A stretch of DNA of 64,000 bases, taken from Rhodococcus sp. WMMA185 (GTDB lineage Bacteria > Actinomycetota > Actinomycetes > Mycobacteriales > Mycobacteriaceae). The first letter of the stretch is position 1, and each line of letters begins with the position of its first letter. This document shows, piece after piece, positions 8,514-19,366 of this stretch. The position numbers and the translations under genes are program-made. Location of the stretch: contig NZ_CP017014.1 of assembly GCF_001767395.1 (NCBI RefSeq), positions 3,675,012 through 3,739,011 of the forward strand, in the 5' to 3' direction. The notes below the pieces were generated by a model. It was given only the letters and a program-made list of their open reading frames with translations, made no database searches and was not told the origin of the DNA.

Positions 8514-8975
8514 TTGACCGAGAACACCGGATTCGACTTCGCCGCAGCCACAGGACTGGAGGTTCTCCGGCATCTCGAGTCGACGCAAAACGGGCAACCG
8601 AACATCGGGAAGCTGCTGGGTTTGTCGATCGACTCGCTCGACGAAGGCCGAGTGGTGATGTCGCTCGAGCCTCGAGCGCTGTTTGCGAATCAGCTGGGCA
8701 CGATGCATGGAGGAATCTCGGCAACATTGCTGGACTCGGTGATGGGGTGCGCCGTCCATTCCTCTTTACCCCCGGCGACGTCGTACACGACGTTGGAACT
8801 GAAGGTCAACTACATTCGGCCGGTTCCGATTGCGGGCGGCAGACTGACCGGGATCGGGAACGTGGTACATCTCGGCCGGCGGTCCGCCACGGCCGAAGGG
8901 AAAATTACCAATGCAGACGGAAAGCTGGTGGCACACGCAACGACCACGTGCATGGTGTTCCCTTCGAGCGTGTAA
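8514..8975 (+). CDS. PaaI-family hotdog thioesterase
   Basis: 153 aa starting at TTG 8514, chosen because a GAGGGGG Shine-Dalgarno lies 5 bp upstream and the protein begins LTENTGFDFAAATGLEVL. Acyl-CoA thioesterase of the PaaI/YdiI group. The hotdog signature LGTMHGGISATLLDSVMG carries the catalytic Asp in LLDS, and the central strand is TTLELKVNYIRPVP. Likely hydrolyses aromatic or fatty acyl-CoA; no neighbouring catabolic gene fixes the substrate. It is convergent with the large membrane protein at 9027. Confidence 0.88.
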   Translation: MTENTGFDFAAATGLEVLRHLESTQNGQPNIGKLLGLSIDSLDEGRVVMSLEPRALFANQLGTMHGGISATLLDSVMGCAVHSSLPPATSYTTLELKVNYIRPVPIAGGRLTGIGNVVHLGRRSATAEGKITNADGKLVAHATTTCMVFPSSV

Positions 8976-9026
8976 GGCAGTTGTCCCCAACAGCACGGGC
9001 ATGCGCGTGATGCGCCCAAGTTGATC

Positions 9027-10385
9027 TCATACCTTCACTTCGTCGACATCCCGTTCGCCCAATGCGGGGCGGGCCACGAGTTCCACTGCGAGCAGAGCGG
9101 CCACGGCAATGAGGACCGTCACCACCACGACCATGCCGGACGGGTATCTCCAGAACACGAGTGTCATCGCCGCAATCGCAATGATTGCCACTCGCAGAGG
9201 AATGCGGAACTGGGCAACCACGGACTCGACGGGGTAAGGGTCACGACCGTCTTTCGGCGTCCTCACCGCATCCACGGCCTTGCTGTACGCTCCGCGCACC
9301 GCGACCGCAGAATCCGATGAACCCGTTACATACCCGACTATCGCAATCACCACAGCCAGCGCGAACACCGCTCGTACCGTGGTTCTCAACGGTACAAGGA
9401 GGATGTCGATCAACTCCGCCGCCGCCTGTGGGGAGAGAACATCCGCGGGCACGGCGCCGAGGTACACCGACCGGCCGATCGCGATCGCGGCAGCCAGTAG
9501 CGCCATGGCAATGGCAAGGCTGACTCCGACCAGTACAACGGCCTTTCGGCGTCGGCCCTTGGGCGAAACCCACACGGCACCAACAGCCGCGAGCAGGGTC
9601 AACCATGGCAGCACACCCGCGGCCGTGTCCAACGCGGAGGTCACCCTCTGTGCCCTCACCAGTTCGGGAGACTCGAACAGCACGAACGACTTGTCGATCG
9701 CGGGGATATTGTCCGCGAAGGTGAAGCCTCGTTCGGTCAAAATCGTACGGGCCCGATCGATGATCGGAGCGAGCGAAATGCTGACGGTACCCTCGTCGCT
9801 GATCTCCAACGCGGCCCGTGTGTCGCCCGTCAGTACCGCAACCAGACTTTCATGTGCTGCGCGGTTGGCCTGGATCCAGAGAGCTTCGAACTCGTCGGAA
9901 GCCACAAACGATCCCACTGTGTTTCGCACGAAAGACCTAGCCTGATCGGCGATTACCGGCGCCAACCCGACCACCACATCCGGAACCCTCTCCGCGTTCT
10001 CGGTGATCGATACCAATGCCTCCGCGGTGACGTTTTCGACGTCCAAGCGAGTCATGAGCTCGTCGGTGACCTGGTCGGCGAGCTCGTCCTGCAGCACCTG
10101 ATTCGAGCTCAGAGGCGCGACCGTCTGCACGTAGCGATCGGTATCGAGCACCTCGCCGCGCGTGAACTGTGCGAGAACGGCCGCAAATCCCAGCGCCGCA
10201 ACCAGAACCAGAAGTAGCGCCGTTGCAGTCCAGCGGAGCGCCGGGTGACCGGGCAACCGCTCGCCACCGGATGGCGCCGGTTCCTTACCGGACTCGCTAC
10301 GAAGCTCAGCGACTTCCCGTCGAAGGCGTTCGAGTTCAGCGCGCTCCGACTCATCAAGTGGTTCGTCAGCTCCGGCAGCCGTCAT
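9027..10385 (-). CDS. Hypothetical multi-pass membrane protein
   Basis: 452 aa. It has an acidic, coiled-coil-like N-terminus (ESERAELERLRREVAELRSE, res ~12-31), a first membrane helix at ~50-75 (WTATALLLVLVAALGFAAVLA), a long extracytoplasmic region rich in V, T and D up to ~res 265, then about five hydrophobic helices to the C-terminus. I recognise this as a common actinobacterial architecture without an assigned function. It lies upstream, in the same direction, of nothing obvious; the DUF7144-like gene at 10422 precedes it on the same strand by 36 bp and may share a transcript. Confidence 0.65.
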   Translation of the reverse strand: MTAAGADEPLDESERAELERLRREVAELRSESGKEPAPSGGERLPGHPALRWTATALLLVLVAALGFAAVLAQFTRGEVLDTDRYVQTVAPLSSNQVLQDELADQVTDELMTRLDVENVTAEALVSITENAERVPDVVVGLAPVIADQARSFVRNTVGSFVASDEFEALWIQANRAAHESLVAVLTGDTRAALEISDEGTVSISLAPIIDRARTILTERGFTFADNIPAIDKSFVLFESPELVRAQRVTSALDTAAGVLPWLTLLAAVGAVWVSPKGRRRKAVVLVGVSLAIAMALLAAAIAIGRSVYLGAVPADVLSPQAAAELIDILLVPLRTTVRAVFALAVVIAIVGYVTGSSDSAVAVRGAYSKAVDAVRTPKDGRDPYPVESVVAQFRIPLRVAIIAIAAMTLVFWRYPSGMVVVVTVLIAVAALLAVELVARPALGERDVDEVKV

Positions 10386-10421
10386 CGAATCGCCCCGATC
10401 AGGTAGCGACCCTTGCCGCCC

Positions 10422-10832
10422 CTAGGCGCGGCTCCGAGCTCGTTCGGAATCCCATGTGGACACTGCCCAAATGACAACCACATCAAGTGCGATGATCACC
10501 ATCGACCACCACGGGTAGTAGGGCAACCACAGGAAATTGACGATGATCGACAACCCTGCGATGACGATCGCGGCAACCCTCGCCCAGGCTGCACCGGCGA
10601 TCAAAGCCAAACCTGTCGCCGCGATCAGGACACCGATCACGAGATGCACCCAGCCCCACCCTGTGACGCTCCAGGTGTAGATGTAGTCGGAACCGACAAC
10701 CACGATGTCGTCCCGCGCGATTGCCGCAATACCCTGCATCGCCTGAAGAACACCTACCGTTGCGAGAAGAACCCCCGCGGCAAGCGACGCCCCCTGGGCG
10801 AATCCCTGTTTGACGCTCGAATCCTCGGTCAC
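10422..10832 (-). CDS. DUF7144-like small membrane protein
   Basis: 136 aa from GTG 10832, selected because GGGAGGGG precedes it by about 7 bp. Four hydrophobic helices (GASLAAGVLLATVGVLQ; WGWVHLVIGVLIAATGLALI; ARVAAIVIAGLSIIVNFLWL; SMVIIALDVVVIWAV) and the conserved-looking WGWVHL and FLWLPYYPWWS segments match the small actinobacterial membrane family annotated DUF7144. Function unknown. Probably cotranscribed with the 452-aa membrane protein 36 bp downstream. Confidence 0.7.
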   Translation of the reverse strand: MTEDSSVKQGFAQGASLAAGVLLATVGVLQAMQGIAAIARDDIVVVGSDYIYTWSVTGWGWVHLVIGVLIAATGLALIAGAAWARVAAIVIAGLSIIVNFLWLPYYPWWSMVIIALDVVVIWAVSTWDSERARSRA

Positions 10833-11054
10833 GACAGTCCCCTCCCGATCACGGGTGACCGGCACAAACTTCTCCGGTTCGGCAGTCCGATGTCTCCAAT
10901 ATGACCCACGACTGGCAACTGTGGAACGAGTTTCGCGATATTTGGCGGTCACGAGTCGGCCAAAGTCGAACGATCCGGGCGCTTCACCAATACGCACGAG
11001 CAAACAACAGAGCCTCAGAGCGTGTTGGACTAGTCTTCAACAGGAGGAGGCGGC

Positions 11055-11402
11055 GTGAAGCGCAATATCGGTGGCGAGACCCAGCCCAACGTCGGCAGTG
11101 TCGCGCGTGACCATCTCGCCAACGAGAGGACATACCTCGCGTGGCTGCGGACCGGCATGAGCGTTGCCGCAATCGGTGTCGCGGTCGCGAAGTTCGCACC
11201 CGATCGTGGCGGAAACGCGGTGGCGTCAGGCCTGATCCTCATCGTTGCGGGACTGTTGGTGTCGGCCTATGGGACGTTCCGGTACCGGAACGTGGGCCGC
11301 CAAATCCAAGCCGGGGTCTTCGCGCCGGCCGCAATCGGTGCGATCGGGACCGCGGGTGTGGTGATCCTGCTTGCCACGATCGCCGTCCTGGTCCTGATCT
11401 GA
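11055..11402 (+). CDS. DUF202 (YidH-type) membrane protein
   Basis: 115 aa. The GTG start at 11055 is preceded by AGGAGGAGG. Family signature RDHLANERTYLAWLRTGMSVAAIGVAVAK at the first membrane helix (quoted in parts: RDHLANERTYLAWLRTG, then MSVAAIGVAVAK), followed by two more helices. DUF202 domains occur as small three-helix proteins and fused to polyphosphate-related proteins; the function of the stand-alone form is unknown. Convergent with the aspartate aminotransferase, 12 bp between stops. Confidence 0.85.
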   Translation: MKRNIGGETQPNVGSVARDHLANERTYLAWLRTGMSVAAIGVAVAKFAPDRGGNAVASGLILIVAGLLVSAYGTFRYRNVGRQIQAGVFAPAAIGAIGTAGVVILLATIAVLVLI

Positions 11403-11414
11403 CGCTCGGACTTT

Positions 11415-13629
<2,215 letters not shown>

Positions 13630-13634
13630 CGAGG

Positions 13635-13681
13635 GAACCCCCTGTGAACTGGACTTGTTCAGATCGCAGGGGGTTCTTTTC
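13635..13681 (+). terminator. Rho-independent terminator of tRNA-Ser(GGA)
   Basis: GAACCCCCTG pairs with CAGGGGGTTC, then TTTTCTGTT. A secondary TGAAC/GTTCA pairing lies in the loop. Confidence 0.85.
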
Positions 13682-13931
13682 TGTTCATGCAACACCGACT
13701 GCCGAGAAGACAGCCGAGACTGTCCAGCGCCGCCGGCAATCGTGAGATCGAGCGATGCTCGCCCCCACTCCAACCAGCCTGGACAAACGTCCACATTGTT
13801 CCGGTTTGTGCCGTACAGTCCTCACCCGAGCAAACGGTCCGTTCAGTTTTGAACGATCGCTGCCCTGCGCGTACCCGTTGAGATGTCGGCGCCTCCGTCG
13901 ACTTCTCTCTGAACGAAGGAGTCGGAGCACG

Positions 13932-15002
13932 ATGCCGCACACCGATGTTGCCCCTTCTGTCTGTAGCAGCGCCCCCGATACGGGGTCGCGCATCCGACGG
14001 CGCACCGCCGCGCTCGCCACAGCCTTGACGGCGGGCCTGATGCTGACGGCCGGACCGGCCGCGCACGCCGACACTGTCGCCGATCCCATCCGCGTCGGCG
14101 ACGGGCCGCGCGGGGTGGCGATCACCCCCGATGGCGACTTCGCGTACGTCGCCAACATGCACGATGACACGGTGTCGGTAATCGATACCGCAGACAACAT
14201 CGTCGTCCGCAACATCGACGTCGGTGAAGGTCCGTACGGTGTGGCGATAACCCCCGACGGCAAATTCGCCTACGTCGCCAACAAGGGAGACAGCACAGTG
14301 TCGGTGATCGACACCGCCACCAAGAACGTCTTGGGACCCCCGATCCACGTCGACGGCGGCCCGTGGGGCGTAGCGATCACCCCCGACGGCGACCACGTCT
14401 ACGTCACCAACGACGAGGGCGGCACGGTGTCGGTGATCGACACCGAAACCAACCTCACCACCGGAGACCCCATAGAGGTCGGCGACGGTCCTTACGGGAT
14501 TGCGATCACGCCCGACGGCAAGCTCGCGTATGTGGCCAGCGATGAAAGGGTGGCGGTGATCGACACCAAGGCCAATGCCGTCACCGACACGATCAACATC
14601 GGCGACGGGCCGGCCGCGGTAGCGATCACGCCCGACGGCGGCCGCGCCTACATCACCAATATCGAGTACGACACGGTTTCGGTGATCGACACCGCCACCA
14701 ACCTCGTCACCGCATTCCCGATCAACGTCGGCGGGTATCCGGTCGGAGTGGCGTTCACCCCCGACGGCAGCCGCGCCTACGTCACCAACAACGCCTTCGA
14801 CACGGTATGGGTGATCGACACCGCCACCAACCTCGTCACGGGAACCCCCATCAACGTCGGCTCGGGCCCAACCGGGATCGCAATCAACGACGAAGGCACC
14901 CGGGCGTACGTCACCAACCGCAACTCCGACTCGGTATCGGTAATCGAGATCGAGCCGACGCCATCGCCCTTCGGCAGCCTCGGGTCCTTGGGGTCGTCCT
15001 GA
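13932..15002 (+). CDS. Secreted seven-bladed YVTN beta-propeller protein with GSLGSS tail
   Basis: 356 aa from ATG 13932 (GGAGTCGGAG upstream; the frame is open earlier but without RBS). Twin-arginine-like start RRRTAALATALTAGLMLTAGPAAHA and signal cleavage near AHA-DT. The mature protein is seven copies of a ~42-residue YVTN blade, each with a version of 'G-V-A-I-T-P-D-G-x-x-A-Y-V-x-N' and 'T-V-S-V-I-D-T'; the seventh is degenerate (GIAINDEGTRAYVTN). This is a closed seven-bladed propeller of the surface-protein type, probably a binding scaffold. The final residues FGSLGSLGSS match tails of unrelated-fold secreted proteins elsewhere in the window. A strong hairpin follows. Confidence 0.88.
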   Translation: MPHTDVAPSVCSSAPDTGSRIRRRTAALATALTAGLMLTAGPAAHADTVADPIRVGDGPRGVAITPDGDFAYVANMHDDTVSVIDTADNIVVRNIDVGEGPYGVAITPDGKFAYVANKGDSTVSVIDTATKNVLGPPIHVDGGPWGVAITPDGDHVYVTNDEGGTVSVIDTETNLTTGDPIEVGDGPYGIAITPDGKLAYVASDERVAVIDTKANAVTDTINIGDGPAAVAITPDGGRAYITNIEYDTVSVIDTATNLVTAFPINVGGYPVGVAFTPDGSRAYVTNNAFDTVWVIDTATNLVTGTPINVGSGPTGIAINDEGTRAYVTNRNSDSVSVIEIEPTPSPFGSLGSLGSS

Positions 15003-15070
15003 CGACACTGTCGAGACGACGGGACTGATGGATACCGCCAGCCCGGGGCAGTTCCCCTGCCTTTCTCCGC

Positions 15071-15106
15071 ACAGTGGCCCCCGATCGCCGGATCGGGGGC
15101 CACTGT
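15071..15106. terminator. Bidirectional hairpin terminator between convergent genes
   Basis: A perfect 16-bp stem (ACAGTGGCCCCCGATC / GATCGGGGGCCACTGT) with a four-base GCCG loop, between the propeller gene (+) and the PF03640-type lipoprotein (-). A short T-rich stretch (GTTCTCTT) follows on the plus strand. Confidence 0.85.
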
Positions 15107-15130
15107 CGTTCTCTTGGGGAAATCGCCCCG

Positions 15131-15643
15131 CTACTCGCCTTGGACCGTCGTGACCGGATTACCCGCTGAGTCCAGGGTCCACCACACATCCCCAACGGCC
15201 TGCCCGAATGCGTCGCCGGGCTCCGTATCGTCCATGTATCGGTAGACGGGACGCCCGTTGACCGTGAGCTGGTGCGTGCCGTCCGCCGCCGGGATGGTGT
15301 CGATGACGACGTCCCCGAGCCCTTCGACCGTGGGGTTCTCGGTGACGCTGGTGACCGGTATCCACGCCTCGAGGCAGGCGCCCTCGCACGAACTGGCGCC
15401 CGAACCCACTTCGTCCCTGTCATATACGTAGACAGTCATGCCGCCGTCTTCGACCATGACCTCCCCGAGCGTCGTCGCACCCATCATCAGAACGGGTTCA
15501 CCGGCCTCGGCCGGCGGTGACGTGGGTGTGGGCGATACCGGGGCGTCTCCGCCGGTAGTCCCGGAATCGGTGGCGTCGAAGGCGCAACTCGAGAAGGTCA
15601 GGCTGGCGGCGGCGATCGCCGCCAGTACCCATGTTCGTCTCAT
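15131..15643 (-). CDS. Lipoprotein with PF03640-type secreted repeats
   Basis: 170 aa. Lipoprotein signal peptide with lipobox FSSC (Cys ~20), then a Ser/Pro/Thr-rich linker and two repeats of the 'secreted repeat of unknown function' kind: MTVYVYDRDEVGSGASSCEGACLEAWIPV and VYRYMDDTEPGDAFGQAVGDVWW (given in part). The paired cysteines in SCEGAC recall copper- or heme-associated COG4315 proteins, but no ligand is established. GAGGAC precedes the ATG. It is divergent from a TetR gene, which may control it. A tandem 14-bp repeat lies just upstream of the start. Confidence 0.78.
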   Translation of the reverse strand: MRRTWVLAAIAAASLTFSSCAFDATDSGTTGGDAPVSPTPTSPPAEAGEPVLMMGATTLGEVMVEDGGMTVYVYDRDEVGSGASSCEGACLEAWIPVTSVTENPTVEGLGDVVIDTIPAADGTHQLTVNGRPVYRYMDDTEPGDAFGQAVGDVWWTLDSAGNPVTTVQGE

Positions 15644-15654
15644 GGCAAGTCCTC

Positions 15655-15682
15655 ATTCTGTGCAATTGATTCTGTGCAACTG
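15655..15682. repeat. Tandem 14-bp direct repeat upstream of lipoprotein gene
   Basis: ATTCTGTGCAATTG followed immediately by ATTCTGTGCAACTG, 12 bp upstream of the lipoprotein ATG (15643) and within the divergent region shared with the TetR gene. Spacing of 14 bp could hold a regulator on one face region; function not shown. Confidence 0.6.
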
Positions 15683-15828
15683 CGATGTAGCGAGCCCCTG
15701 CGTGTCAAGAAGAGCTGAGGGAACCTGCACGAACCCGCGCATACAGTTCACCCGAAGTTCGTCGTCGGCGCCAGCACTTCGAGTGATGTGTATGCGCGTC
15801 CAACCATGACGTAAGTAGTGTGCCAAGC

Positions 15829-16434
15829 ATGCGTGAACGCCGATACTCGTCCACCAGCCCAGAACGCCTGGCCTCGGCACTGTTCGACGTCGCGGCCGAG
15901 TCCGGTCTAGAGGGCGCGAGCGTCCGCGAAATCGCCAAGAGAGCCGGTGTCTCTATCGGTGCGGTGCAGCATCACTTCTCGACCAAGGATGAGATGTTCG
16001 TGTTCGCCCTGCGCAACCTCGTCGACAAGCTGCTGATGCGACTGAAGGCCGTCGACCACAGCGGAGACCCCGCGCAGGCCCTGTTCTCGGCCATGTCCCA
16101 ATTGCTTCCACTCGATGAGGCGAGGTCGCGGGAAGCACATGTCATGGCGGCGTTCGCGGTGCGGGCTGCCACATCGCCGTCGCTCGCCGAGGTGCGCCGT
16201 AAGACACTGTTCACCATTCGAACCGGCCTGTCTGCCGTGCTGATCAGGATCGGTATTCCGGAAGCGGAAACCCGTGCAGCACTTCTGCTCGCTACCGTCG
16301 ACGGCCTCGCCCTCGACGCAATCGGCAGCCCCGCGCTGTACCCGTCCGAGTACCTCGAGCACGCGCTCGACATTCAAATAGCAATGATTCTGCAGGGCGC
16401 CGACCTCCTGTCGTCGGTCGAACTGGCCAGTTGA
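15829..16434 (+). CDS. TetR/AcrR-family transcriptional regulator
   Basis: About 201 aa from ATG 15829 (GTG 15820 is equally possible). The N-terminal HTH is [29 protein letters not shown], given here in parts ([19 protein letters not shown]), with the typical TetR helix-turn-helix at residues ~25-45. The C-terminal ligand domain begins near [12 protein letters not shown]. It is divergent from the PF03640-type lipoprotein and followed 11 bp later by gluQRS. Arms GCGCATAC (15737) and GTATGCGC (15790) flank the intergenic region. Confidence 0.88.
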   Translation: MRERRYSSTSPERLASALFDVAAESGLEGASVREIAKRAGVSIGAVQHHFSTKDEMFVFALRNLVDKLLMRLKAVDHSGDPAQALFSAMSQLLPLDEARSREAHVMAAFAVRAATSPSLAEVRRKTLFTIRTGLSAVLIRIGIPEAETRAALLLATVDGLALDAIGSPALYPSEYLEHALDIQIAMILQGADLLSSVELAS

Positions 16435-16445
16435 CCGCTCGGCCG

Positions 16446-17390
16446 ATGTCACATTCGTCTCGTCAGAACGAACCACTGTCACATCGGGCTGCCGGTGCGG
16501 GACGCTTCGCGCCCAGCCCATCCGGAGATCTACATCTCGGCAACCTGCGAACCGCGCTGCTGGCGTGGCTGTTCGCCCGGTCGACCGGGCGACGCTTCTT
16601 GATGCGCATCGAAGATCTCGACCGGGTCCGCGAGGGCGCGCGGGAGCGGCAACTGTCAGACCTCGCCGAACTGGGCCTCGACTGGGACGGTGCCGTGGTG
16701 TCGCAATCACATCGACTCCGCCTCTACGACAACGCCATTGCACGACTTCGCGCCGCGGGCCTCACCTATGAGTGCTTCTGCACGCGAAAGGAGATCTTGA
16801 AGGCAGCCTCCGCTCCCCACGCGCCGCAGGGCGCCTATCCCGGGACATGCCGCAACCTCACGCTCGAAGAACGAGAAGCCCGACGCTCGAGCGGGCGACC
16901 ACCCGCGCTGCGACTGCGTGCTGCCGTCACATCTTTCAGCATCGACGACGTCGTGCATGGCGGCTTCTCGGGAGTGGTGGACGATCTCGTGCTGCGTCGC
17001 GGCGACGGAACACCTGCCTACAACCTCGCAGTCGTCGTCGACGACGCCGACCAGGGGATCGATCAGGTTGTGCGCGGGGATGATCTGCTGTCCTCTGCGC
17101 CCCGACAGGCCTATCTCGCAGGACTCCTCGGTTTGGCCGCACCCACCTACGCCCACGTGCCGCTCGCCCTCAACGACGAGGGCAAGCGGTTGGCGAAACG
17201 CGACGGCGCCGTCACCCTGGCAGAACTGAAGGCATTGGGACACAACGCCAACCAGGTTCTCGGCATGCTGGCGACATCACTGGGTCTTGCGGTTCGCGGC
17301 GAGGGAGTGGACCTTGCGATCCTCCTCGATCGCTTCGAGCCCGACGGGTTGCCACGCCAGCCGTGGATCTTCAAACCTCCAACACCGTGA
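16446..17390 (+). CDS. gluQRS: Glutamyl-Q tRNA(Asp) synthetase
   Basis: 314 aa from ATG 16446. A truncated GluRS paralogue lacking the anticodon-binding domain; it activates glutamate and attaches it to the cyclopentenediol of queuosine in tRNA-Asp. The HIGH-type motif is [12 protein letters not shown], the RIEDLDR segment follows, a zinc-site pattern CFCTR...C lies at ~res 105-130, and the KMSKS equivalent is KRLAKRD. The ~310-aa length is right for GluQRS. The QPTR and tgt genes at 19-21 kb supply queuosine precursor uptake and tRNA base exchange, so context supports the assignment. The start overlaps nothing; tetR ends 11 bp upstream. Confidence 0.92.
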   Translation: MSHSSRQNEPLSHRAAGAGRFAPSPSGDLHLGNLRTALLAWLFARSTGRRFLMRIEDLDRVREGARERQLSDLAELGLDWDGAVVSQSHRLRLYDNAIARLRAAGLTYECFCTRKEILKAASAPHAPQGAYPGTCRNLTLEEREARRSSGRPPALRLRAAVTSFSIDDVVHGGFSGVVDDLVLRRGDGTPAYNLAVVVDDADQGIDQVVRGDDLLSSAPRQAYLAGLLGLAAPTYAHVPLALNDEGKRLAKRDGAVTLAELKALGHNANQVLGMLATSLGLAVRGEGVDLAILLDRFEPDGLPRQPWIFKPPTP

Positions 17391-17528
17391 CGATCGCCCT
17401 TGGCAAACCCGGAGACATCACCGATGGCAACCAGACAACTTGCCATGCCAACAGACGGCAAGCGAAGGACGGGCCGAGTAGTGTCTATGTGTCACTCGGG
17501 AGCACCAAAATCTTGCTGAGGGGATTAC

Positions 17529-18482
17529 ATGACGACAGGTGGACAGGACCCGAACGAGGAACCGGGGGACGGCGGCCAGCAGGATCGCCCTCCACAGGAC
17601 AATCCTCCACCCCCCGGGAGCTACCCGCCGCCACCGCAGGGGCCGCCTCCCGGTGGATATCCTCCCCCGCCGCCGGGTGGTTACCCGCCACCGCAGGGAC
17701 CGCCACCGGGTAGCTATCCACCGCCCGGAGGAAACTACCCGCCGCCCGGCAACTACCCGCCGCCGGGTAACTATCCACCGCCACCTCCGAGCGGATATCC
17801 ACCGCCGCCGCCGCTGCCGAATTACGGAATGTCCGGGCAGATGCCCGGTCAGTTCTCGGTAGGCGCCGCGATCAGCTACGGCTGGAACAAGTTCAAGGAC
17901 AACGCGCTCGTCTGGATCGGCATCCTGTTGATCGCGGCCGTCATCCAGATTGCACTGAATATCATCTTCACCGGCGTCGAACCGGCGTCCGACGTAGGCG
18001 AGGTGTTCTCGCCGTGGGGCATTTTCGGCACGGTGGTCACCACCATCGTCGGCTACCTGATCAACGCGGCACTCGTGCGAGGCTCGCTGAACGAAGTCGA
18101 CGGGAACAAACCAGCCTTCGGTTCGTTCTTCCAGTTCAACAACGTCGGCGCGATCATCATCGCCAGCCTGCTCATCGGCATAGCCACGACCATCGGCTTG
18201 ATCCTGCTGATCATCCCGGGCCTGATCGTGGTCTTCTTCACCTGGTGGACGCTGCAGTTCATCATCGACCAGAACGAGGATGCGTTCACCGCCATCAAAT
18301 CGAGTGTCACGGTGATCGGGAAGAACTTCGGCTCCGTACTGCTGCTGGCACTTGCCCTGGTCGGAATCAACATCGTCGGGGCACTCCTGCTCATTGTCGG
18401 GCTTCTCGTCTCACTCCCGATCTCGATCATCGCGTCGACGTACGCGTACAGGGTGCTCACCGGACGTTTCGTCTCGGCCTGA
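17529..18482 (+). CDS. Membrane protein with proline-rich cytoplasmic N-terminus
   Basis: 317 aa. Residues ~20-100 are a low-complexity Pro/Gly/Tyr tract with repeated PPP-x-G-x-Y-PPP units (about ten copies). Residues ~115-317 carry five to six hydrophobic helices (NALVWIGILLIAAVIQIALNI, IFGTVVTTIVGYLINAALV, IIASLLIGIATTIGLILLI, VLLLALALVGINIVGALLL), resembling DUF975/GpdP-membrane-type domains. Function unknown; proline-rich N-termini of this kind occur on mycobacterial membrane proteins near cell-division machinery. The gene begins MTTGGQDPN after GAGGGGATTAC, nearly the same leader and start as the RDD gene at 18627, suggesting a partial duplication. A strong terminator follows. Confidence 0.7.
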   Translation: MTTGGQDPNEEPGDGGQQDRPPQDNPPPPGSYPPPPQGPPPGGYPPPPPGGYPPPQGPPPGSYPPPGGNYPPPGNYPPPGNYPPPPPSGYPPPPPLPNYGMSGQMPGQFSVGAAISYGWNKFKDNALVWIGILLIAAVIQIALNIIFTGVEPASDVGEVFSPWGIFGTVVTTIVGYLINAALVRGSLNEVDGNKPAFGSFFQFNNVGAIIIASLLIGIATTIGLILLIIPGLIVVFFTWWTLQFIIDQNEDAFTAIKSSVTVIGKNFGSVLLLALALVGINIVGALLLIVGLLVSLPISIIASTYAYRVLTGRFVSA

Positions 18483-18487
18483 CACCC

Positions 18488-18535
18488 ACGGGTGGGTGCA
18501 CCTCCGCCGTCGGCGAGGGTGCACCCACCCGTTTA
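18488..18535 (+). terminator. Long hairpin terminator after the proline-rich membrane gene
   Basis: ACGGGTGGGTGCACC pairs perfectly (15 bp) with GGTGCACCCACCCGT, followed by TTATT. It starts 6 bp after the stop. Its outer sequence resembles the inverted repeat at 19266. Confidence 0.8.
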
Positions 18536-18626
18536 TTGCGCCCACCCCTCGAGCCACTCACCCCCCTTGCGTAAGGTGCTCGGCGTCACACGAGATAATC
18601 AAGACTCGCGATTCGAGGGGGATTAC

Positions 18627-19238
18627 ATGACCACTGGCGGATTCGATCCGAACCAACAGCAACCGCCGCAGTACGGGAAGCAGCAGTACGGCCAGGCGCA
18701 ACCACCGTTCGGCGGGCAGCCTCCGCAGTTCGATTCTGCTCAGCAGTTCTACACCCGGCAGTTCTCGGCACCGGACTTCGGATACAACTCGTCCACCCCG
18801 GGTGAGCTGCTTCCCCGCATCGGCGCGCGCATCATCGACACACTGATCGTCGGTATTCCGGCAGGGATCGTCACCGTAATGCTCACGTTGTCCCTCGATT
18901 CGTTTCTGAGCGGGATCGTCGGCGGGATCGTCACAGCAGCGGCGTTCCTCGGCTACTTCGTGTTCCTCGAGACCACTCGCGGGCGAACCCTCGGCAAGCA
19001 GCTCCTGGGGCTACGAGTCGAGGGACCGGACGGCGGGTTACCGACCCAGCAGCAGTCTCTGGTGCGCAACAGCTTCTACATCCTCAGCGCACTGGGCTCG
19101 CTGCCGATCATCGGCTTGCTGTTCGGGTTGGCCGAACTCGTCGTGCTGATCGTGATCCTCGTGACCATCGGCACCAGCCCCACCAAGCAGGGTAAGCACG
19201 ACGAGATTGCCGGCGGCACGCGCGTCGTCAAGGGCTGA
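18627..19238 (+). CDS. RDD-family membrane protein with Gln/Pro-rich N-terminus
   Basis: 203 aa from ATG 18627. Residues ~8-60 are Gln/Pro/Tyr/Phe-rich (NQQQPPQYGKQQYGQAQPP). The RDD domain follows: ELLPRIGARIIDTLIVG with the signature R-x-x-A-R-x-x-D, two helices, then the RGRTLGKQLLGLRVE motif and a C-terminal helix pair. RDD proteins are membrane proteins, some linked to Na+/H+ antiport, mostly uncharacterised. The start MTTGGFDPN and its GAGGGGGATTAC leader closely match those of the gene at 17529. Inverted repeats flank it on both sides. Confidence 0.85.
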   Translation: MTTGGFDPNQQQPPQYGKQQYGQAQPPFGGQPPQFDSAQQFYTRQFSAPDFGYNSSTPGELLPRIGARIIDTLIVGIPAGIVTVMLTLSLDSFLSGIVGGIVTAAAFLGYFVFLETTRGRTLGKQLLGLRVEGPDGGLPTQQQSLVRNSFYILSALGSLPIIGLLFGLAELVVLIVILVTIGTSPTKQGKHDEIAGGTRVVKG

Positions 19239-19265
19239 CGGGTCCACTTCACCGCCTCGTCACCC

Positions 19266-19322
19266 GCGGGTGAACGTACCCCGCGATCCGACAGCAATCG
19301 GACAAAAGGTACGTTCACCCGC
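19266..19322. repeat. Long inverted repeat between RDD gene and queuosine transporter
   Basis: GCGGGTGAACGTACC and GGTACGTTCACCCGC are perfect 15-bp arms around a 27-base loop that itself holds TCCGA/TCGGA. No U-tract follows. It could be a terminator for the RDD gene or a structured leader for the transporter 45 bp downstream. Related in sequence to the hairpin at 18488 (both begin CACCC-x-CGGGTG). Confidence 0.7.
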
Positions 19323-19366
19323 GACCTGATTCGCGCCCGTGCACCCACAAGTGCTTGGATGACGGC

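Noticed and set aside
13659-15008. A 449-codon minus-strand frame with periodic VGVDHRHR-like repeats
   Set aside because: The periodicity is the mirror image of the seven YVTN blades on the plus strand; no start signal.
17600-17830. Short-period repeats that could suggest a CRISPR or minisatellite
   Set aside because: The period is codon-based and encodes the proline-rich tract of the membrane protein; there are no spacers or palindromic repeats.
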